A DNA stretch of 64,000 nucleotides from Aquibaculum arenosum (GCF_029222965.1 NZ_JARHUD010000001.1:434001-498000); one strand, 5' to 3'; numbered from the stretch's first letter, positions 29,156 through 38,513 are shown. Notes: generated from the letters alone by a model not told the origin. Numbers and translations are program-made.

Positions 29156-30370
29156 TCAGCTCATCGCCTTCTGCAGGTTCTCGTCCAGCTTGTCGAGGAA
29201 CTGGTTGGTGGTCAGCCATGTCTGATCGGGGCTGATCAGCAGCGCCAGATCCTTGGTCATGTGACCGCTTTCGACCGTATCGATGCAGACCTTCTCCAGG
29301 GTCTGGGCGAAGCGCACCACCTCCGGCGTGTTGTCGAAGGTGCCGCGGTAGAAGAGGCCGCGGGTCCAGGCAAAGATCGAGGCGATCGGGTTGGTCGAGG
29401 TCTCCTTGCCCTGCTGGTGCAGGCGGTAGTGGCGCGTCACGGTGCCGTGAGCCGCTTCGGCCTCGATGGTCTTGCCGTCGGGGGTCATCAGCACGGAGGT
29501 CATGAGGCCGAGCGAGCCGAAGCCCTGGGCCACGATGTCGGACTGCACGTCGCCGTCATAGTTCTTGCAGGCCCAGACAAAGCCGCCGGACCACTTCAAC
29601 GCCGCCGCAACCATGTCGTCGATCAGGCGATGCTCGTAGGTGAGGCCCTTTGCGTCGAACTCCTTCTTGAACTCGGCGTCGAAGACCTCCTGGAACAGGT
29701 CCTTGAAGCGGCCGTCATAGGCCTTGAGGATCGTGTTTTTGGTCGACATGTAGACAGGATAGCCGCGCTGCAGGCCATAGTTGAAGCAGGCGCGCGCGAA
29801 ACCACGGATCGATTCGTCGTGGTTGTACATGCCCATGGCGACGCCGGAATCGGGGAAGTCGTGGACTTCGTAGACGGTGGCTTCGCCGCCGTCGGCCGGC
29901 TGAAAGGTCATGGTCAGCTTGCCGGGGCCGGGCACCTTGAAGTCGGTGGCGCGGTACTGATCGCCGAAGGCGTGACGGCCGATGATGATCGGCTGGGTCC
30001 AGCCCGGCACCAGGCGCGGCACGTTCTCCATGATGATCGGCTCGCGGAAGACGGTGCCACCCAGGATGTTGCGGATGGTGCCGTTGGGCGAACGCCACAT
30101 CTTCTTGAGATCGAACTCTTCGACGCGCGCCTCGTCTGGGGTGATGGTGGCGCACTTAACGCCGACGCCATGTTCCTTGATGGCATTGGCAGCGTCCACG
30201 GTGATCTGGTCGTCGGTGCGGTCACGCTCCTGCACCGAGAGGTCGTAGTACTTCAGGTCGATGTCGAGGTAGGGCAGGATCAGCTTTTGCTTGATGAAGT
30301 CCCAGATGATCCGCGTCATCTCGTCGCCGTCGAGTTCGACGACCGGGTTTGCAACCTTGATCTTTGCCAT
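29156..30370 (-). CDS. icd: NADP-dependent isocitrate dehydrogenase
   Basis: Oxidative decarboxylation of isocitrate to 2-oxoglutarate, making NADPH. 404 residues, the eukaryotic-like homodimeric type found in many Alphaproteobacteria, not the E. coli type. Starts [20 protein letters not shown]; has [20 protein letters not shown] and [20 protein letters not shown]. The start was chosen for the family N-terminus and GAGAGG seven bases upstream. With gltA, two TCA-cycle genes are in this window. Confidence 0.97.
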   Translation of the reverse strand: MAKIKVANPVVELDGDEMTRIIWDFIKQKLILPYLDIDLKYYDLSVQERDRTDDQITVDAANAIKEHGVGVKCATITPDEARVEEFDLKKMWRSPNGTIRNILGGTVFREPIIMENVPRLVPGWTQPIIIGRHAFGDQYRATDFKVPGPGKLTMTFQPADGGEATVYEVHDFPDSGVAMGMYNHDESIRGFARACFNYGLQRGYPVYMSTKNTILKAYDGRFKDLFQEVFDAEFKKEFDAKGLTYEHRLIDDMVAAALKWSGGFVWACKNYDGDVQSDIVAQGFGSLGLMTSVLMTPDGKTIEAEAAHGTVTRHYRLHQQGKETSTNPIASIFAWTRGLFYRGTFDNTPEVVRFAQTLEKVCIDTVESGHMTKDLALLISPDQTWLTTNQFLDKLDENLQKAMS

Positions 30371-30477
30371 GGCCTCTCTCGTTTCCGCGTTCATCAGAAG
30401 GATCGCGCAGCCTCGAGGGCGCGCGGCGGGCGCACAATAACAGGCTTGCGGGAGCGGGCAAGACTCGCTCCGGCCGG

Positions 30478-31062
30478 TCAGGCCCACTTCCCGGTGATGT
30501 CGGCCCGGGCCGCGGGGCGAGCGCGTAAAGCCTCGGCCATCTCTTCCACGCCTGGAACGAAGCGCAAGAGCTCCAAATCAACTTCGCGCAGGAAGCCGCC
30601 CGCGAGCTGGGCCTGGAGCAGGTGGGACAGCGGCTGCCAGTAGCCCTGGATGTCGAGGACCACGATGGGCTTGTCGTGCAGGCCGAGCTGGCGCCAGGTC
30701 AGGACCTCGAAGAGCTCCTCCAGCGTGCCGAGGCCGCCGGGCAGGATACAGAAAGCCTCGGCCAGTTCCGCCATGCGCATTTTGCGCTCGTGCATGCTGC
30801 TGACCACTTCCAGGCGGGTCAGGCCGCGATGGCCGACCTCGTGGCGCATCAGGAAGTCGGGGATGATGCCGACCACCTCGCCGCCGGCCTCCAGACAGGC
30901 ATCGGCTGCCGCGCCCATCAAGCCCACGCGCCCGCCGCCGTAGACCAGTTGAATACCTGCCTCTGCCACAAAGCGTCCCAGAGCCTGCGCGGCCTCTGCA
31001 TAGGCGGGATCCTGGCCCGGCTTGGATCCGCAGTAGAGACAGATGGAGACGGGCAGGGGCAT
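30478..31062 (-). CDS. LOG family protein (TIGR00730)
   Basis: 194 residues, Rossmann-like fold with the family signature [20 protein letters not shown] and [20 protein letters not shown] at the N-terminus. Plant and bacterial LOG proteins are cytokinin riboside 5'-monophosphate phosphoribohydrolases; several bacterial members hydrolyse AMP-type nucleotides. The true substrate here is unknown. It starts at the ATG with first base 31062. The upstream 120 codons are open but not of the family. Confidence 0.88.
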   Translation of the reverse strand: MPLPVSICLYCGSKPGQDPAYAEAAQALGRFVAEAGIQLVYGGGRVGLMGAAADACLEAGGEVVGIIPDFLMRHEVGHRGLTRLEVVSSMHERKMRMAELAEAFCILPGGLGTLEELFEVLTWRQLGLHDKPIVVLDIQGYWQPLSHLLQAQLAGGFLREVDLELLRFVPGVEEMAEALRARPAARADITGKWA

Positions 31063-31285
31063 GGCAATGGTTCCGCTGTGGGATCGTTGAAAGGGACGTG
31101 GAGCAGGAGTGCACGCTACCGCTCCGACCCAAGGTCTTCCAGAGCCAGCCTGCGGCATGGAGCGACAGGTCCTGGTGCTCGTCATCCTTTATGTCACTCC
31201 CGCCGTTGCGCGCAGACGAGTTCAGGTACTACCTTCCGTGCGGTCTTTACCTTTTTCTCGTTTCTGCCCCTTGGAGTCGCCTTTC

Positions 31286-32638
31286 GTGAACCGTGTCGTC
31301 CTGGCGATCCTGGCACTGCTCGCAGCCGGTGCCCTTGCTTACTACTATCTGGGTCCGCCGCGCGATGGGCAGACGCCGGCGACCGATGTGGCGCCGGCCG
31401 AAACATCCACGCCTGACTTGCAGGGCGACGAGGGCGCTGAGGCACCCATCTCGGACGAGGAGAAGCCGCCGCGCCGGGAAGAGGAAGAGGTTGCCGAACC
31501 CCGTGAGGATGACGCGGCCCAGTCACTGCCGGAGCAGGAGCAGGTCGCAGAGGCGCGTCCCACGCAAGAAGGCGAGGCCTTTGACCGAGAGGAGCCCCCG
31601 GTCGAAAGGGACGAACGGCCGACCGCAGCCCCCGAAGCTTCAGCAGATGCGACCTCCGACGAGGCGGGCCCAGCCGAGACCTCTGTGACGGAAGAGTCGG
31701 CGAACGTTGCGCCCGGTATGGCGGGAACTGAGGTGACGGGAGAGGAAGTCGAAGCCGATCTCGGGCCGCAGTTCGATATCGTCCGGGTCGATCGGGCCGG
31801 CAGCGTGGTGGCGGCTGGGCGGGCGAACCCCGGTACAGTGGTGGAACTGCGTCGCGGCACGGAGGTGGTCGACAGCGTCGAGGCCGACAGCCGCGGCGAA
31901 TGGCTGATGATCCCGCCGGAGACCTTGCCGGAAGGCGATCACGAACTCCAGCTCGTGGCGCGCGAGGCCGACATGGAGCGCCTGGGCGATGATGTGGTCA
32001 TCGTCTCGGTGCCCTCGCGCAGCCCCGCCACCGGGGACACGGCGAGCGACGCCGGCCCTGTCGAGAAAACGGCTGGCGATGCGGTGTTGGACGAGGCGGA
32101 GCAGCCGGAGGCCCTGGCTGTGCTGCTGCCCTCCGATCCCGAAGCGATGCCGCGCATTCTTCAGGGACCACAAGAAGGGCTGGAAACGGGTGATCTGAGC
32201 CTGGAAACCCTTCGCTATGACGCGGAGGGGTGGGTCACGATCTCAGGACGCGTCACGCCTGAGGGCACCGTCTTTGTCTATATTGACGACGCCTTCGTCG
32301 ATGATGTGAGCGGCAATGAAGAGGGACGCTGGCTGTCGCGCCCGGAGATCCAGCTCTCCGAGGGGCTGCATCAGCTGCGTCTCGATCAGGTTGATGCCGA
32401 AGGCAAGGTGCTGGCCCGGCTGGAAACCCCCTTCGTGCGCTCCGACTTCGTTGCAGACGCCGGCGCAGGCGAGCGTTTCGTGGTGGTCCAGCCCGGTAAC
32501 AGCCTGTGGCGCATCGCCCGACGGAGCTACGGCCAGGGGATGCAGTACACACTCATCTTCCAGGCCAACCAGAATCAGATCCGCGACCCTGATCTGATCT
32601 ACCCAGGACAGATTTTCCTCTTGCCGCAAGATGGCTGA
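31286..32638 (+). CDS. LysM domain envelope protein with Ig-like repeats
   Basis: 450 residues. N-terminal anchor VVLAILALLAAGALAYYYLG, then a very acidic low-complexity region (residues ~35-150, Glu/Pro/Ala/Asp), two Ig-like or Big-like repeats (about 160-250 and 310-395, each ending with a strand of the ELQL/QLRL type), and a C-terminal LysM domain (about 400-448, VVVQPGNSLWRIARRSYGQG). It probably binds peptidoglycan across the periplasm. I favour GTG 31286, behind TTGGAGTC, because it places the membrane helix at the very N-terminus. Confidence 0.85.
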   Translation: MNRVVLAILALLAAGALAYYYLGPPRDGQTPATDVAPAETSTPDLQGDEGAEAPISDEEKPPRREEEEVAEPREDDAAQSLPEQEQVAEARPTQEGEAFDREEPPVERDERPTAAPEASADATSDEAGPAETSVTEESANVAPGMAGTEVTGEEVEADLGPQFDIVRVDRAGSVVAAGRANPGTVVELRRGTEVVDSVEADSRGEWLMIPPETLPEGDHELQLVAREADMERLGDDVVIVSVPSRSPATGDTASDAGPVEKTAGDAVLDEAEQPEALAVLLPSDPEAMPRILQGPQEGLETGDLSLETLRYDAEGWVTISGRVTPEGTVFVYIDDAFVDDVSGNEEGRWLSRPEIQLSEGLHQLRLDQVDAEGKVLARLETPFVRSDFVADAGAGERFVVVQPGNSLWRIARRSYGQGMQYTLIFQANQNQIRDPDLIYPGQIFLLPQDG

Positions 32639-33087
32639 ACTCTGCGGTTTTGCTCGCTTGCGTGCCCATCTGTTGCATGAACGCATCACCACTGTGTGAA
32701 TGAAGTCACGGATGCCGCTATTGTTCTTGCGTGCATCATAGAGCGGGTGTAGGCAGCAAACAGCCTCGTGCACGCTGTTCGCCGTGGACGAGGGAGAGCC
32801 ATTCCCGGGTCGCGGGGTGTCCGCTTGAGTGGCGGCCCGCTTTCGGGGAGGTGCAATCGGCGCAGTGATTGGGCGCCGGACGCTGGTTAATGGGAGGTTC
32901 GAAGGTGACGGGTTTACTGCACTTGTCGCCGCTTTTGCACAGCTTGTTGACCAAGTTTGGCTTCCAATCATTGGTTATACGGTGTTAAATGTTGTCTTGG
33001 AACGAACACTGTAACCCTGCTGAACGGGGTTCCTCGTGCCCCGAGGAGCGAGCAGTAACCAAACCAACCCTAGGGGGACCTCTCGAA
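32639..33087. other. 449-bp intergenic region before the OmpA-family gene
   Basis: No supported gene. The region is visibly less GC-rich in its last 150 bases (TTGACC at 32947, TTATAC at 32975, TTAAAT at 32985), as expected for a strong promoter region of an abundant outer-membrane protein, but no -35/-10 pair has ideal spacing. A small inverted repeat (CTCG/CGAG) lies in the leader just before the ompA ribosome site. Confidence 0.4.
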
Positions 33088-33660
33088 ATGATTTCACTCC
33101 GCAAGACCTGCTTTGCAGTGGCTTCGGCCTTTGCGCTGACAATGGCTGTTGAGGCTGCGCCTGCAGCCGCACAGGTCGACTCGCACGGCCACGAAATGTG
33201 CAACCCGATCACCAACATCACGCCGCAGAACCCGATCCATTCCTTGAATGGCAATCTGGTGCTGCAGCAGTCGTCCTATCCCTGCCCGGTGGCTGAGGCC
33301 CCGGCTCCGGCCCCGGCTCCGGCCCCGGCCGCGCCGCAGACCTACACCGTGTACTTCGACTTCGATCGCTCCAACATCCGCGCCGACGCCGAACCGGTGC
33401 TGCGCCAGGCGCTCGAAGCGGCCCAGGCTGGTAATCAGAACTTCGCTCTGACTGGTCACACCGACACCGTCGGTAGCGCCGAGTACAACATGGGTCTGTC
33501 CCTGCGTCGCGCCGAGTCGGTCCAGAACTGGCTGGAGCAGCGTGGCGTTCCGGCTAATGCTACCTCGGTTGCCGGCCGCGGCTTCTCCGAGCCGGCCGTT
33601 CCGACCGGCCCGCAGGTGCGTGAGCAGCGTAACCGCCGCGTCGAGATCATCTTGCAGTAA
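33088..33660 (+). CDS. OmpA-family peptidoglycan-binding protein
   Basis: 190 residues: signal peptide to about residue 27 (AAAQ), a short Cys-containing segment (MCNPITNIT, SSYPCPVAE), a pure Ala-Pro linker (APAPAPAPAPAAP) and an OmpA C-terminal domain (residues ~88-190) with TVYFDFDRSNIRADAEPVL and LTGHTDTVGSAEYNMGLSLR. No barrel domain. The Arg and Asp that bind diaminopimelate are in NIRADAEPV and RRVEI. It resembles compact alphaproteobacterial OmpA-like proteins; the distinctive Cys pair could form a disulphide. It starts at ATG 33088 behind AGGGGGACC and ends at a strong terminator. Confidence 0.88.
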   Translation: MISLRKTCFAVASAFALTMAVEAAPAAAQVDSHGHEMCNPITNITPQNPIHSLNGNLVLQQSSYPCPVAEAPAPAPAPAPAAPQTYTVYFDFDRSNIRADAEPVLRQALEAAQAGNQNFALTGHTDTVGSAEYNMGLSLRRAESVQNWLEQRGVPANATSVAGRGFSEPAVPTGPQVREQRNRRVEIILQ

Positions 33661-33680
33661 TTGCGGGATCATCCCTGACC

Positions 33681-33715
33681 CGATGGGCCGGCCCTTGTGC
33701 CGGCCCATCGTTTTT
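33681..33715 (+). terminator. Rho-independent terminator after the OmpA-family gene
   Basis: A perfect 12-bp stem (CGATGGGCCGGC/GCCGGCCCATCG) with a six-base loop, followed directly by TTTTT. The strongest terminator in the window, 20 bases after the stop codon. Confidence 0.95.
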
Positions 33716-33812
33716 CTGGGCCAATGCATCGGACCGTGGCCACTGACCTTCCGTGAGCCACACCTTCGATTTCACGGTCTCCACGCTGCTCCCCGCCTGC
33801 TCCGGTCGCCCC

Positions 33813-34610
33813 ATGGACTTTCTGCAGCTTCTCTTCCTCGCCCTGGTACAGGGCATCACAGAATTCCTGCCGATCTCTTCTTCCGCGCACCTGATCCTGG
33901 TGCCGGCGCTGACCGGTTGGTCGGATCAGGGGCTGATGATCGATGTGGCGCTGCATGTGGGCACGCTGGCAGCGGTCATGACCTATTTCTGGCGCGAGAC
34001 CCTGCGCATGGCGGAGGGGAGCCTGTCGCTGTCCCGCGGTCGGCTCGACAGCGGGGCACGTCTGCTGTTGCTGGTCGTCATCGGAACGCTGCCGGTCGTG
34101 GTCGCGGGCTTTTCTTTGCGCGACCTCGTTTCCGGCGAGTTTCGTAACCCCGCCCTGATCGCTGGAACAACGATCGGCTTCGGTCTCGTGCTCTACCTGG
34201 CCGACAGGCTGGGGCGACGCCAGGCTGTCATGGAAGGGATGCCCTGGCGCCATGCACTCTTGATCGGGCTTGCACAATGCCTGGCCCTGGTACCAGGCAC
34301 GAGCCGTTCAGGTATCACCATCACCGCGGCGCTCTTCCTTGGCTATCAGCGGGCGGAGGCGGCGCGTTTTTCCCTCCTGCTTTCAATTCCCACAACCGCA
34401 GCCGCCGGCCTGCTCATGGGCCGCGAGCTGTGGAAAAGCGACGACCTTGCCTTACAGGGCGATGCCATCTTCGCGGCCTTCTTTGCTTTCGTGGCGGCAT
34501 GGCTGGCCATTGGTGGGATGATGGCCTGGCTGCGGCAGGCCAGCTTCACCCCCTTCGTGGTCTACCGCCTGGCGCTGGGGCTGGTGCTGCTGGGTTGGCT
34601 CTATCTCTGA
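33813..34610 (+). CDS. uppP: Undecaprenyl-diphosphate phosphatase
   Basis: Membrane enzyme that recycles the lipid carrier to undecaprenyl phosphate; overproduction confers bacitracin resistance in other species. 265 residues, about eight helices, with both conserved motifs: QGITEFLPISSSAHLIL (residues ~12-29) and VPGTSRSGITITAALFLGY. The start is ATG 33813; an in-frame GTG 60 bases upstream would add non-hydrophobic residues. Confidence 0.96.
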   Translation: MDFLQLLFLALVQGITEFLPISSSAHLILVPALTGWSDQGLMIDVALHVGTLAAVMTYFWRETLRMAEGSLSLSRGRLDSGARLLLLVVIGTLPVVVAGFSLRDLVSGEFRNPALIAGTTIGFGLVLYLADRLGRRQAVMEGMPWRHALLIGLAQCLALVPGTSRSGITITAALFLGYQRAEAARFSLLLSIPTTAAAGLLMGRELWKSDDLALQGDAIFAAFFAFVAAWLAIGGMMAWLRQASFTPFVVYRLALGLVLLGWLYL

Positions 34611-34725
34611 GGCGCCCGCCACTTGGGTCGTCATTGCCCCACAGCAGGTGAGTGGCTAAGATTTGCGCGAAAGCGGCGGCCGGCGTGGGCCCGCCCTATT
34701 GACGCCATTGCATTAGCAGGAGGGT

Positions 34726-35448
34726 ATGGTGGAAGCGATCATTGCCAAGGCGAAGGAGGATCTGGCAGCGTCGCTGCGCATGGCAGCCTGGTACGGACTG
34801 AACGAGGGCGTCTGCAACCACTTCAGCTATGCTCTGCCCGGCATGGACGACCGCTTCCTGCTCAATCCGCACGGCATTCACTGGTCCCGGGTCAAGGCAT
34901 CGGACATCCTGCTCATCGATTCCGAAGGCCGGACCATCGAGGGCAAGACCGAGGCCGAGCTGACGGCCTTCACCATCCACGGTCGCATCCACGCCAACAA
35001 TCCGCGCGCGCGCTGTGTCATGCACACGCACATGCCCAACACCACGGCGCTGGCGATGTTGGAGGACCCGACGCTGTTGCCGCTGAGCCAGCAGTCGCTG
35101 CGTTTCTGGGGCGATGTGGCCTATGACATGGACTACAACGGTCTTGCCGAGGATCGCGAGGAGGGCGATCGCATCGCCCGCGCGTTGGGCGACAAGAAGG
35201 TCCTCTTCATGGCCAATCACGGCGTGACCGTGGTGGGCGAGTCCATCCCCGAGACCTTCGATGCCCTCTACTACCTGGAGCAGGCGGCGCGTCTGCAGGT
35301 GCTGGCCTACTCCACCGGCCGCCCGCTGAATGTTGTGGGCGACAACATGGCCGGCAAGACTAAGGGCGAATACGAGAAGGGCGGGGCGCACTACATGCCG
35401 CACTTCGAAGGCATGAAGGCGATGATCGGCGACGATTTCCGCGACTAG
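34726..35448 (+). CDS. Class II aldolase/adducin family protein
   Basis: 240 residues, zinc-dependent aldolase fold of the L-fuculose-phosphate aldolase superfamily. Zn-binding His residues in VMHTHMPNTTALAM and MANHGVTVVGESI; N-terminus RMAAWYGLNEGVCNHFSYAL. Such proteins are often annotated as aldolases or, in some cases, as autoinducer or sugar-acid enzymes; no substrate can be deduced. The start is ATG 34726 behind GCAGGAGGGT. Its TAG stop is formed at the edge of the 135-bp repeat. Confidence 0.9.
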   Translation: MVEAIIAKAKEDLAASLRMAAWYGLNEGVCNHFSYALPGMDDRFLLNPHGIHWSRVKASDILLIDSEGRTIEGKTEAELTAFTIHGRIHANNPRARCVMHTHMPNTTALAMLEDPTLLPLSQQSLRFWGDVAYDMDYNGLAEDREEGDRIARALGDKKVLFMANHGVTVVGESIPETFDALYYLEQAARLQVLAYSTGRPLNVVGDNMAGKTKGEYEKGGAHYMPHFEGMKAMIGDDFRD

Positions 35449-35581
35449 AGCGGATCGCGTTTGATCTGTAACGCGCAGCGTTCAGAACAAATGCGTGAAT
35501 CCGCTCTGAAGCAAGGGTGTAGAGCAGATTCACGACTCAAACCGGATCGCTTCGCGAACCCGACTTGAGTCGATCTGCTCT
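35447..35581. repeat. 135-bp palindromic intergenic repeat, copy 1
   Basis: Two nested hairpins. The first is bounded by AGAGCGGAT (35447) and ATCCGCTCT (35499-35507). The second is bounded by AGAGCAGAT (35521) and ATCTGCTCT (ending 35581), with CGACTCAA/TTGAGTCG inside. A second copy of the same length (62659-62793) matches it at nearly every base. The first two bases overlap the TAG stop of the aldolase gene. No coding capacity. Confidence 0.9.
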
Positions 35582-35680
35582 AGCTAGGGGCGCTGAGCCC
35601 GGCTTTGCGAGAGATAGACCTCAGCCGGGGGAGGGGGCAGCGCAAACGCGCGGTCGGTCACACTGCCCCTCTGCATGCTG

Positions 35681-35902
35681 CTATTGAAGCTTTTCTGCAA
35701 TCCATAGCTTGATCAATGATTGTCGCGTAACGCCCAGGTGGCGAGCCTCTTTGTCCAGCCGGTCCACGACCCAGGCCGGGAAATCCACGTTCACGCGCTT
35801 GGGCTGAACATTGCGACGACGCGCCTTGGACCAGTCCACGGCATTGCTGACGTCTTCACCAGCACCGCGTTTCCGCGTGGTGTCCAGATGGCGACCAAAT
35901 GT
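35681..35902 (-). pseudogene. BrnA/CopG-like antitoxin remnant lacking a start codon
   Basis: An open frame encodes about 73 residues ending KRVNVDFPAWVVDRLDKEAR and LGVTRQSLIKLWIAEKLQ, which matches the ribbon-helix-helix end of BrnA/CopG antitoxins, preceded by AGEDVSNAVDWSKARR. No ATG, GTG or TTG lies before the conserved part; an ACA codon sits where the family's ATG should be and is directly preceded by TAA. Only 29 bases separate it from the end of the DUF2259 gene, so no toxin gene accompanies it. Either the 5' end has decayed or a non-standard start is used. Confidence 0.7.
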
Positions 35903-35931
35903 TTACTATCGATCTTGCCTTTCGATACAAG

Positions 35932-37548
35932 CTATTCCCAGCTTGGAGTGACGAAGAGCGCCGGCCCGGGCAGGGAGAGGACTTGGGCGGCGGGCTGTCC
36001 GCTGTGCCGCTCGGCAAACCAATGAGCCTCCATTCCGCTGTCCTGGCCCAGATCCTGCTCCACCACAAAGAGGCCTTCCGGGGCGGCAGCCGCCTGCTCA
36101 CCGACGAGACGTTCCAGCAAATCCAGGGCGGCGGGCGCAGTCAGTCGGCCCTGGTGTTCGGCGTCATACGGTGGATCGAAGGGCAGTTCTTGGAGCGCAT
36201 GCAGCTCCGGCTCCTGTGACTGGGCGAGACTGGTCGGCAGGCTGGAGTGGCAGGGCTGCAGGCCGCAGTGCTGCTGGTCGGCGTCGCTGACCTCCCGCCG
36301 GCCCGCGGCCACCAGATCGGCACGCATTCCCTGCAGCGGGCGCATGACGAAGCGCCACTCCACATGGGGGCCTTCGCCGAACTCTGCGGCAGGGGCCACG
36401 ACCTCCGCGCCCAGTTCCTCAATGAGGTCCTCCCTGCGCTGCGGCCCGACATTGAAGCGGTCGGCGCGCACCAGGGTTACGGTGCTCGGACCGCCGGCCC
36501 CTTCCGGTGCGAGTTGCCGAGTCTCCACCTGGAATTGGGTGCGCGTGAAGGGTAGGGCGGGCTCTTCCTGCTCCAGGAGGAGCGCGGCGCGTGCCAGGGG
36601 CGAAAGCTCCGCATCGGGCCAGAAGACGCTGTCCGGGTTGGCTGGGAGAGTTTCTTGCAGCGCCTGGCTCATCGCCGGCACGTCCCGAGGTGTCGTGCCG
36701 GCCAGCCAGCCCTCGATGATCTCCTCCATGCTGCCGGCGACTTCGCTCCGCTCGTCGGCTTGACCGGCGGAGCGGTTGTCGCTGGATGCAGTGGGCAGCG
36801 GAACGGGCTGGGCGATGACATGCCGCTCCAGGCCCTCGAAGCCGTCGCGCCAGACCGAGATCAGCGCGACTCCCAGATCGCCCTCCTGCGGATAGCCGGC
36901 GGACAGCACCGCATCGAGGATGTAGGCTCGCGGACAGCCGCGCGAGGCCGGAATGCGCTCATCGGCATGAATCACCTCGCCCCGTCCGTCGGGATGCTCG
37001 AGGCTGAGTTGGTAGCCCCGCAGAGAGTCCGGCTCCCAGCAGTGGTCAGCGCCGCCCGGGCGCGCGACGGAGTCCAGCAGGAGTGTCATGGAAGCCAGTG
37101 GCGCCTGAGTGGGGTCGTCGGGATGCGGCGTGGATATGATCGCCTCGGCAGAGGCGTCGTGCACCTCGCCAAGGCCGCGGGCGAAGAGACGGGTGGCCGG
37201 GCGCTCGATTGCCAATCGCTCCAGTGTCCCTGCGGCGGCTTGCAGTGCATCGGCGCGCACCTGGCCGAGAGCGGCGTAGGGGGCAGCCTCGACCTCCATC
37301 ATCTTTCGCTCATCCATGCGCGCGCGATAGGGCGTGCCTTCCACCCAGGCATTGCGGGGGAGGTCGACCACGAAGAGATTCGCGTATGGCAGGCCGGAGC
37401 CGCGCTGCAGGCCATAGGTCTCAAACGCGAAGTATCGGCCGTCCTCGGAGAAGCCGATGACATGATCGTGCGTGAAGCTGCCGGCGAGCGCCGGTGGGGC
37501 GAAGCACAGTAGGCCGAGGAGGCCGAGGGACTTGAGCTTTGCCATCAT
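35932..37548 (-). CDS. DUF2259 domain secreted protein with long C-terminal extension
   Basis: 538 residues with a signal peptide (SLGLLGLLCFAPPALAG, cleavage near residue 23). Residues ~24-250 match the DUF2259 'predicted secreted protein' family (FTHDHVIGFSEDGRYFAFET; VFVVDLPRNAWVEGTP-like). The remaining ~290 residues have no match that I recognise and include a Glu/Ala-rich part and acidic patches. ATG 37548 overlaps the stop of the upstream membrane-protein gene, so the two are translationally coupled. Function unknown. Confidence 0.65.
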   Translation of the reverse strand: MMAKLKSLGLLGLLCFAPPALAGSFTHDHVIGFSEDGRYFAFETYGLQRGSGLPYANLFVVDLPRNAWVEGTPYRARMDERKMMEVEAAPYAALGQVRADALQAAAGTLERLAIERPATRLFARGLGEVHDASAEAIISTPHPDDPTQAPLASMTLLLDSVARPGGADHCWEPDSLRGYQLSLEHPDGRGEVIHADERIPASRGCPRAYILDAVLSAGYPQEGDLGVALISVWRDGFEGLERHVIAQPVPLPTASSDNRSAGQADERSEVAGSMEEIIEGWLAGTTPRDVPAMSQALQETLPANPDSVFWPDAELSPLARAALLLEQEEPALPFTRTQFQVETRQLAPEGAGGPSTVTLVRADRFNVGPQRREDLIEELGAEVVAPAAEFGEGPHVEWRFVMRPLQGMRADLVAAGRREVSDADQQHCGLQPCHSSLPTSLAQSQEPELHALQELPFDPPYDAEHQGRLTAPAALDLLERLVGEQAAAAPEGLFVVEQDLGQDSGMEAHWFAERHSGQPAAQVLSLPGPALFVTPSWE

Positions 37549-38513
37549 GCCTCCGACGGCTGCGGTTGAGCAGTGGGACCCGCCGCTTTGGTCTTCAGCT
37601 GGCGGAACTTCTCGGACATTCCTTCGAGACGGCTTTCCCACTGCGGGTCCGGCGACTGCCCCTCGATGGTGCGGAAGTAGGCCTGCAGCAGGCAGGCAAC
37701 CGCCAGCGGCTCCAGCACCGCCGCCTTGATCGACCAGGCGAAGATGACGGCCAGGACCACACCAAGCGCAGAGAGACCGCCGGGGAAGAAATTTGCCACC
37801 AGGGCAGCCGGGGCCAGCATGGCGAAGAAGAGGATGATCGAGAGGCCGTAGACGAAGACCGCGATCCATGCCGCATTCTTGAGCATCGGGCGGTAGTTCT
37901 GGCCATAGAGCACCAGGGCGGTGCGTGCCGACGCCCAGGGATCGCTGGCCCTGGTGCGCAGCGCGTAGGCCAGGATCACTTCGTCGATGAAGCCGACGGC
38001 CACGCGCAGGAAGGCGTGCAGGATCGAGATCAGCTGCTTTACCCCGGGAATGGGCAGGATGGTGAAGATGCCGCGGACGAGGCCGGTGATGGCACGCAGC
38101 ACACCCTTGACCAGCTGATCCACGGCAAAGAGGACACTGGCTTCGGCGAAGCGTTCACGCACCATCGCCTGGGCGTGGCCGATCTGGCTGCGTCCCTCCG
38201 GCATGGGGCGACGGTCGATCAGCTCGACCAGCACGGCGATATGACCGGCTTTCACCAAGTAGAGAATGTATTCGCGCAGCCAGTACATGACGCCCAGCAC
38301 GATGAGAAAGCCGATGAAGCCGCCGCCGAAGGTCGCAGTGGCGCGAAAGCCTTCATCGCCCAGCGCCCCGATGCCCCAGCCCAGGCCAGCCCCGGTGCCC
38401 GTCACCAGCACATAGGCCAGCGCGGCGCCGAAGTAGACCGCCATGCGCAGCAGTATGAATGGAAGGGTTTGCAGCATCAGCCCGACGCTGCGCCCGAATG
38501 AAAAGTCCCACAT
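37545..38513 (-). CDS. Integral membrane protein of unknown function, coupled to the DUF2259 gene
   Basis: 322 residues with about six transmembrane helices: ILLRMAVYFGAALAYVLVTG, FIGFLIVLGVMYWL, a re-entrant-looking GIFTILPIPGVKQLISIL, WIAVFVYGLSIILFFAMLAP and VVLAVIFAWSIKAAVLEPLA. The C-terminus is polar (KFRQLKTKAAGPTAQPQPSE). I do not recognise the family with certainty. The stop overlaps the start of the secreted DUF2259 protein, which suggests joint action at the envelope. Confidence 0.7.
   Translation of the reverse strand: MWDFSFGRSVGLMLQTLPFILLRMAVYFGAALAYVLVTGTGAGLGWGIGALGDEGFRATATFGGGFIGFLIVLGVMYWLREYILYLVKAGHIAVLVELIDRRPMPEGRSQIGHAQAMVRERFAEASVLFAVDQLVKGVLRAITGLVRGIFTILPIPGVKQLISILHAFLRVAVGFIDEVILAYALRTRASDPWASARTALVLYGQNYRPMLKNAAWIAVFVYGLSIILFFAMLAPAALVANFFPGGLSALGVVLAVIFAWSIKAAVLEPLAVACLLQAYFRTIEGQSPDPQWESRLEGMSEKFRQLKTKAAGPTAQPQPSEA

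Noticed and set aside
32947-32990. A sigma-70 promoter before the OmpA-family gene (TTGACC with TTATAC or TTAAAT)
   Set aside because: The spacings are 22 bases or more, outside the normal 16-19, so I did not annotate a promoter.
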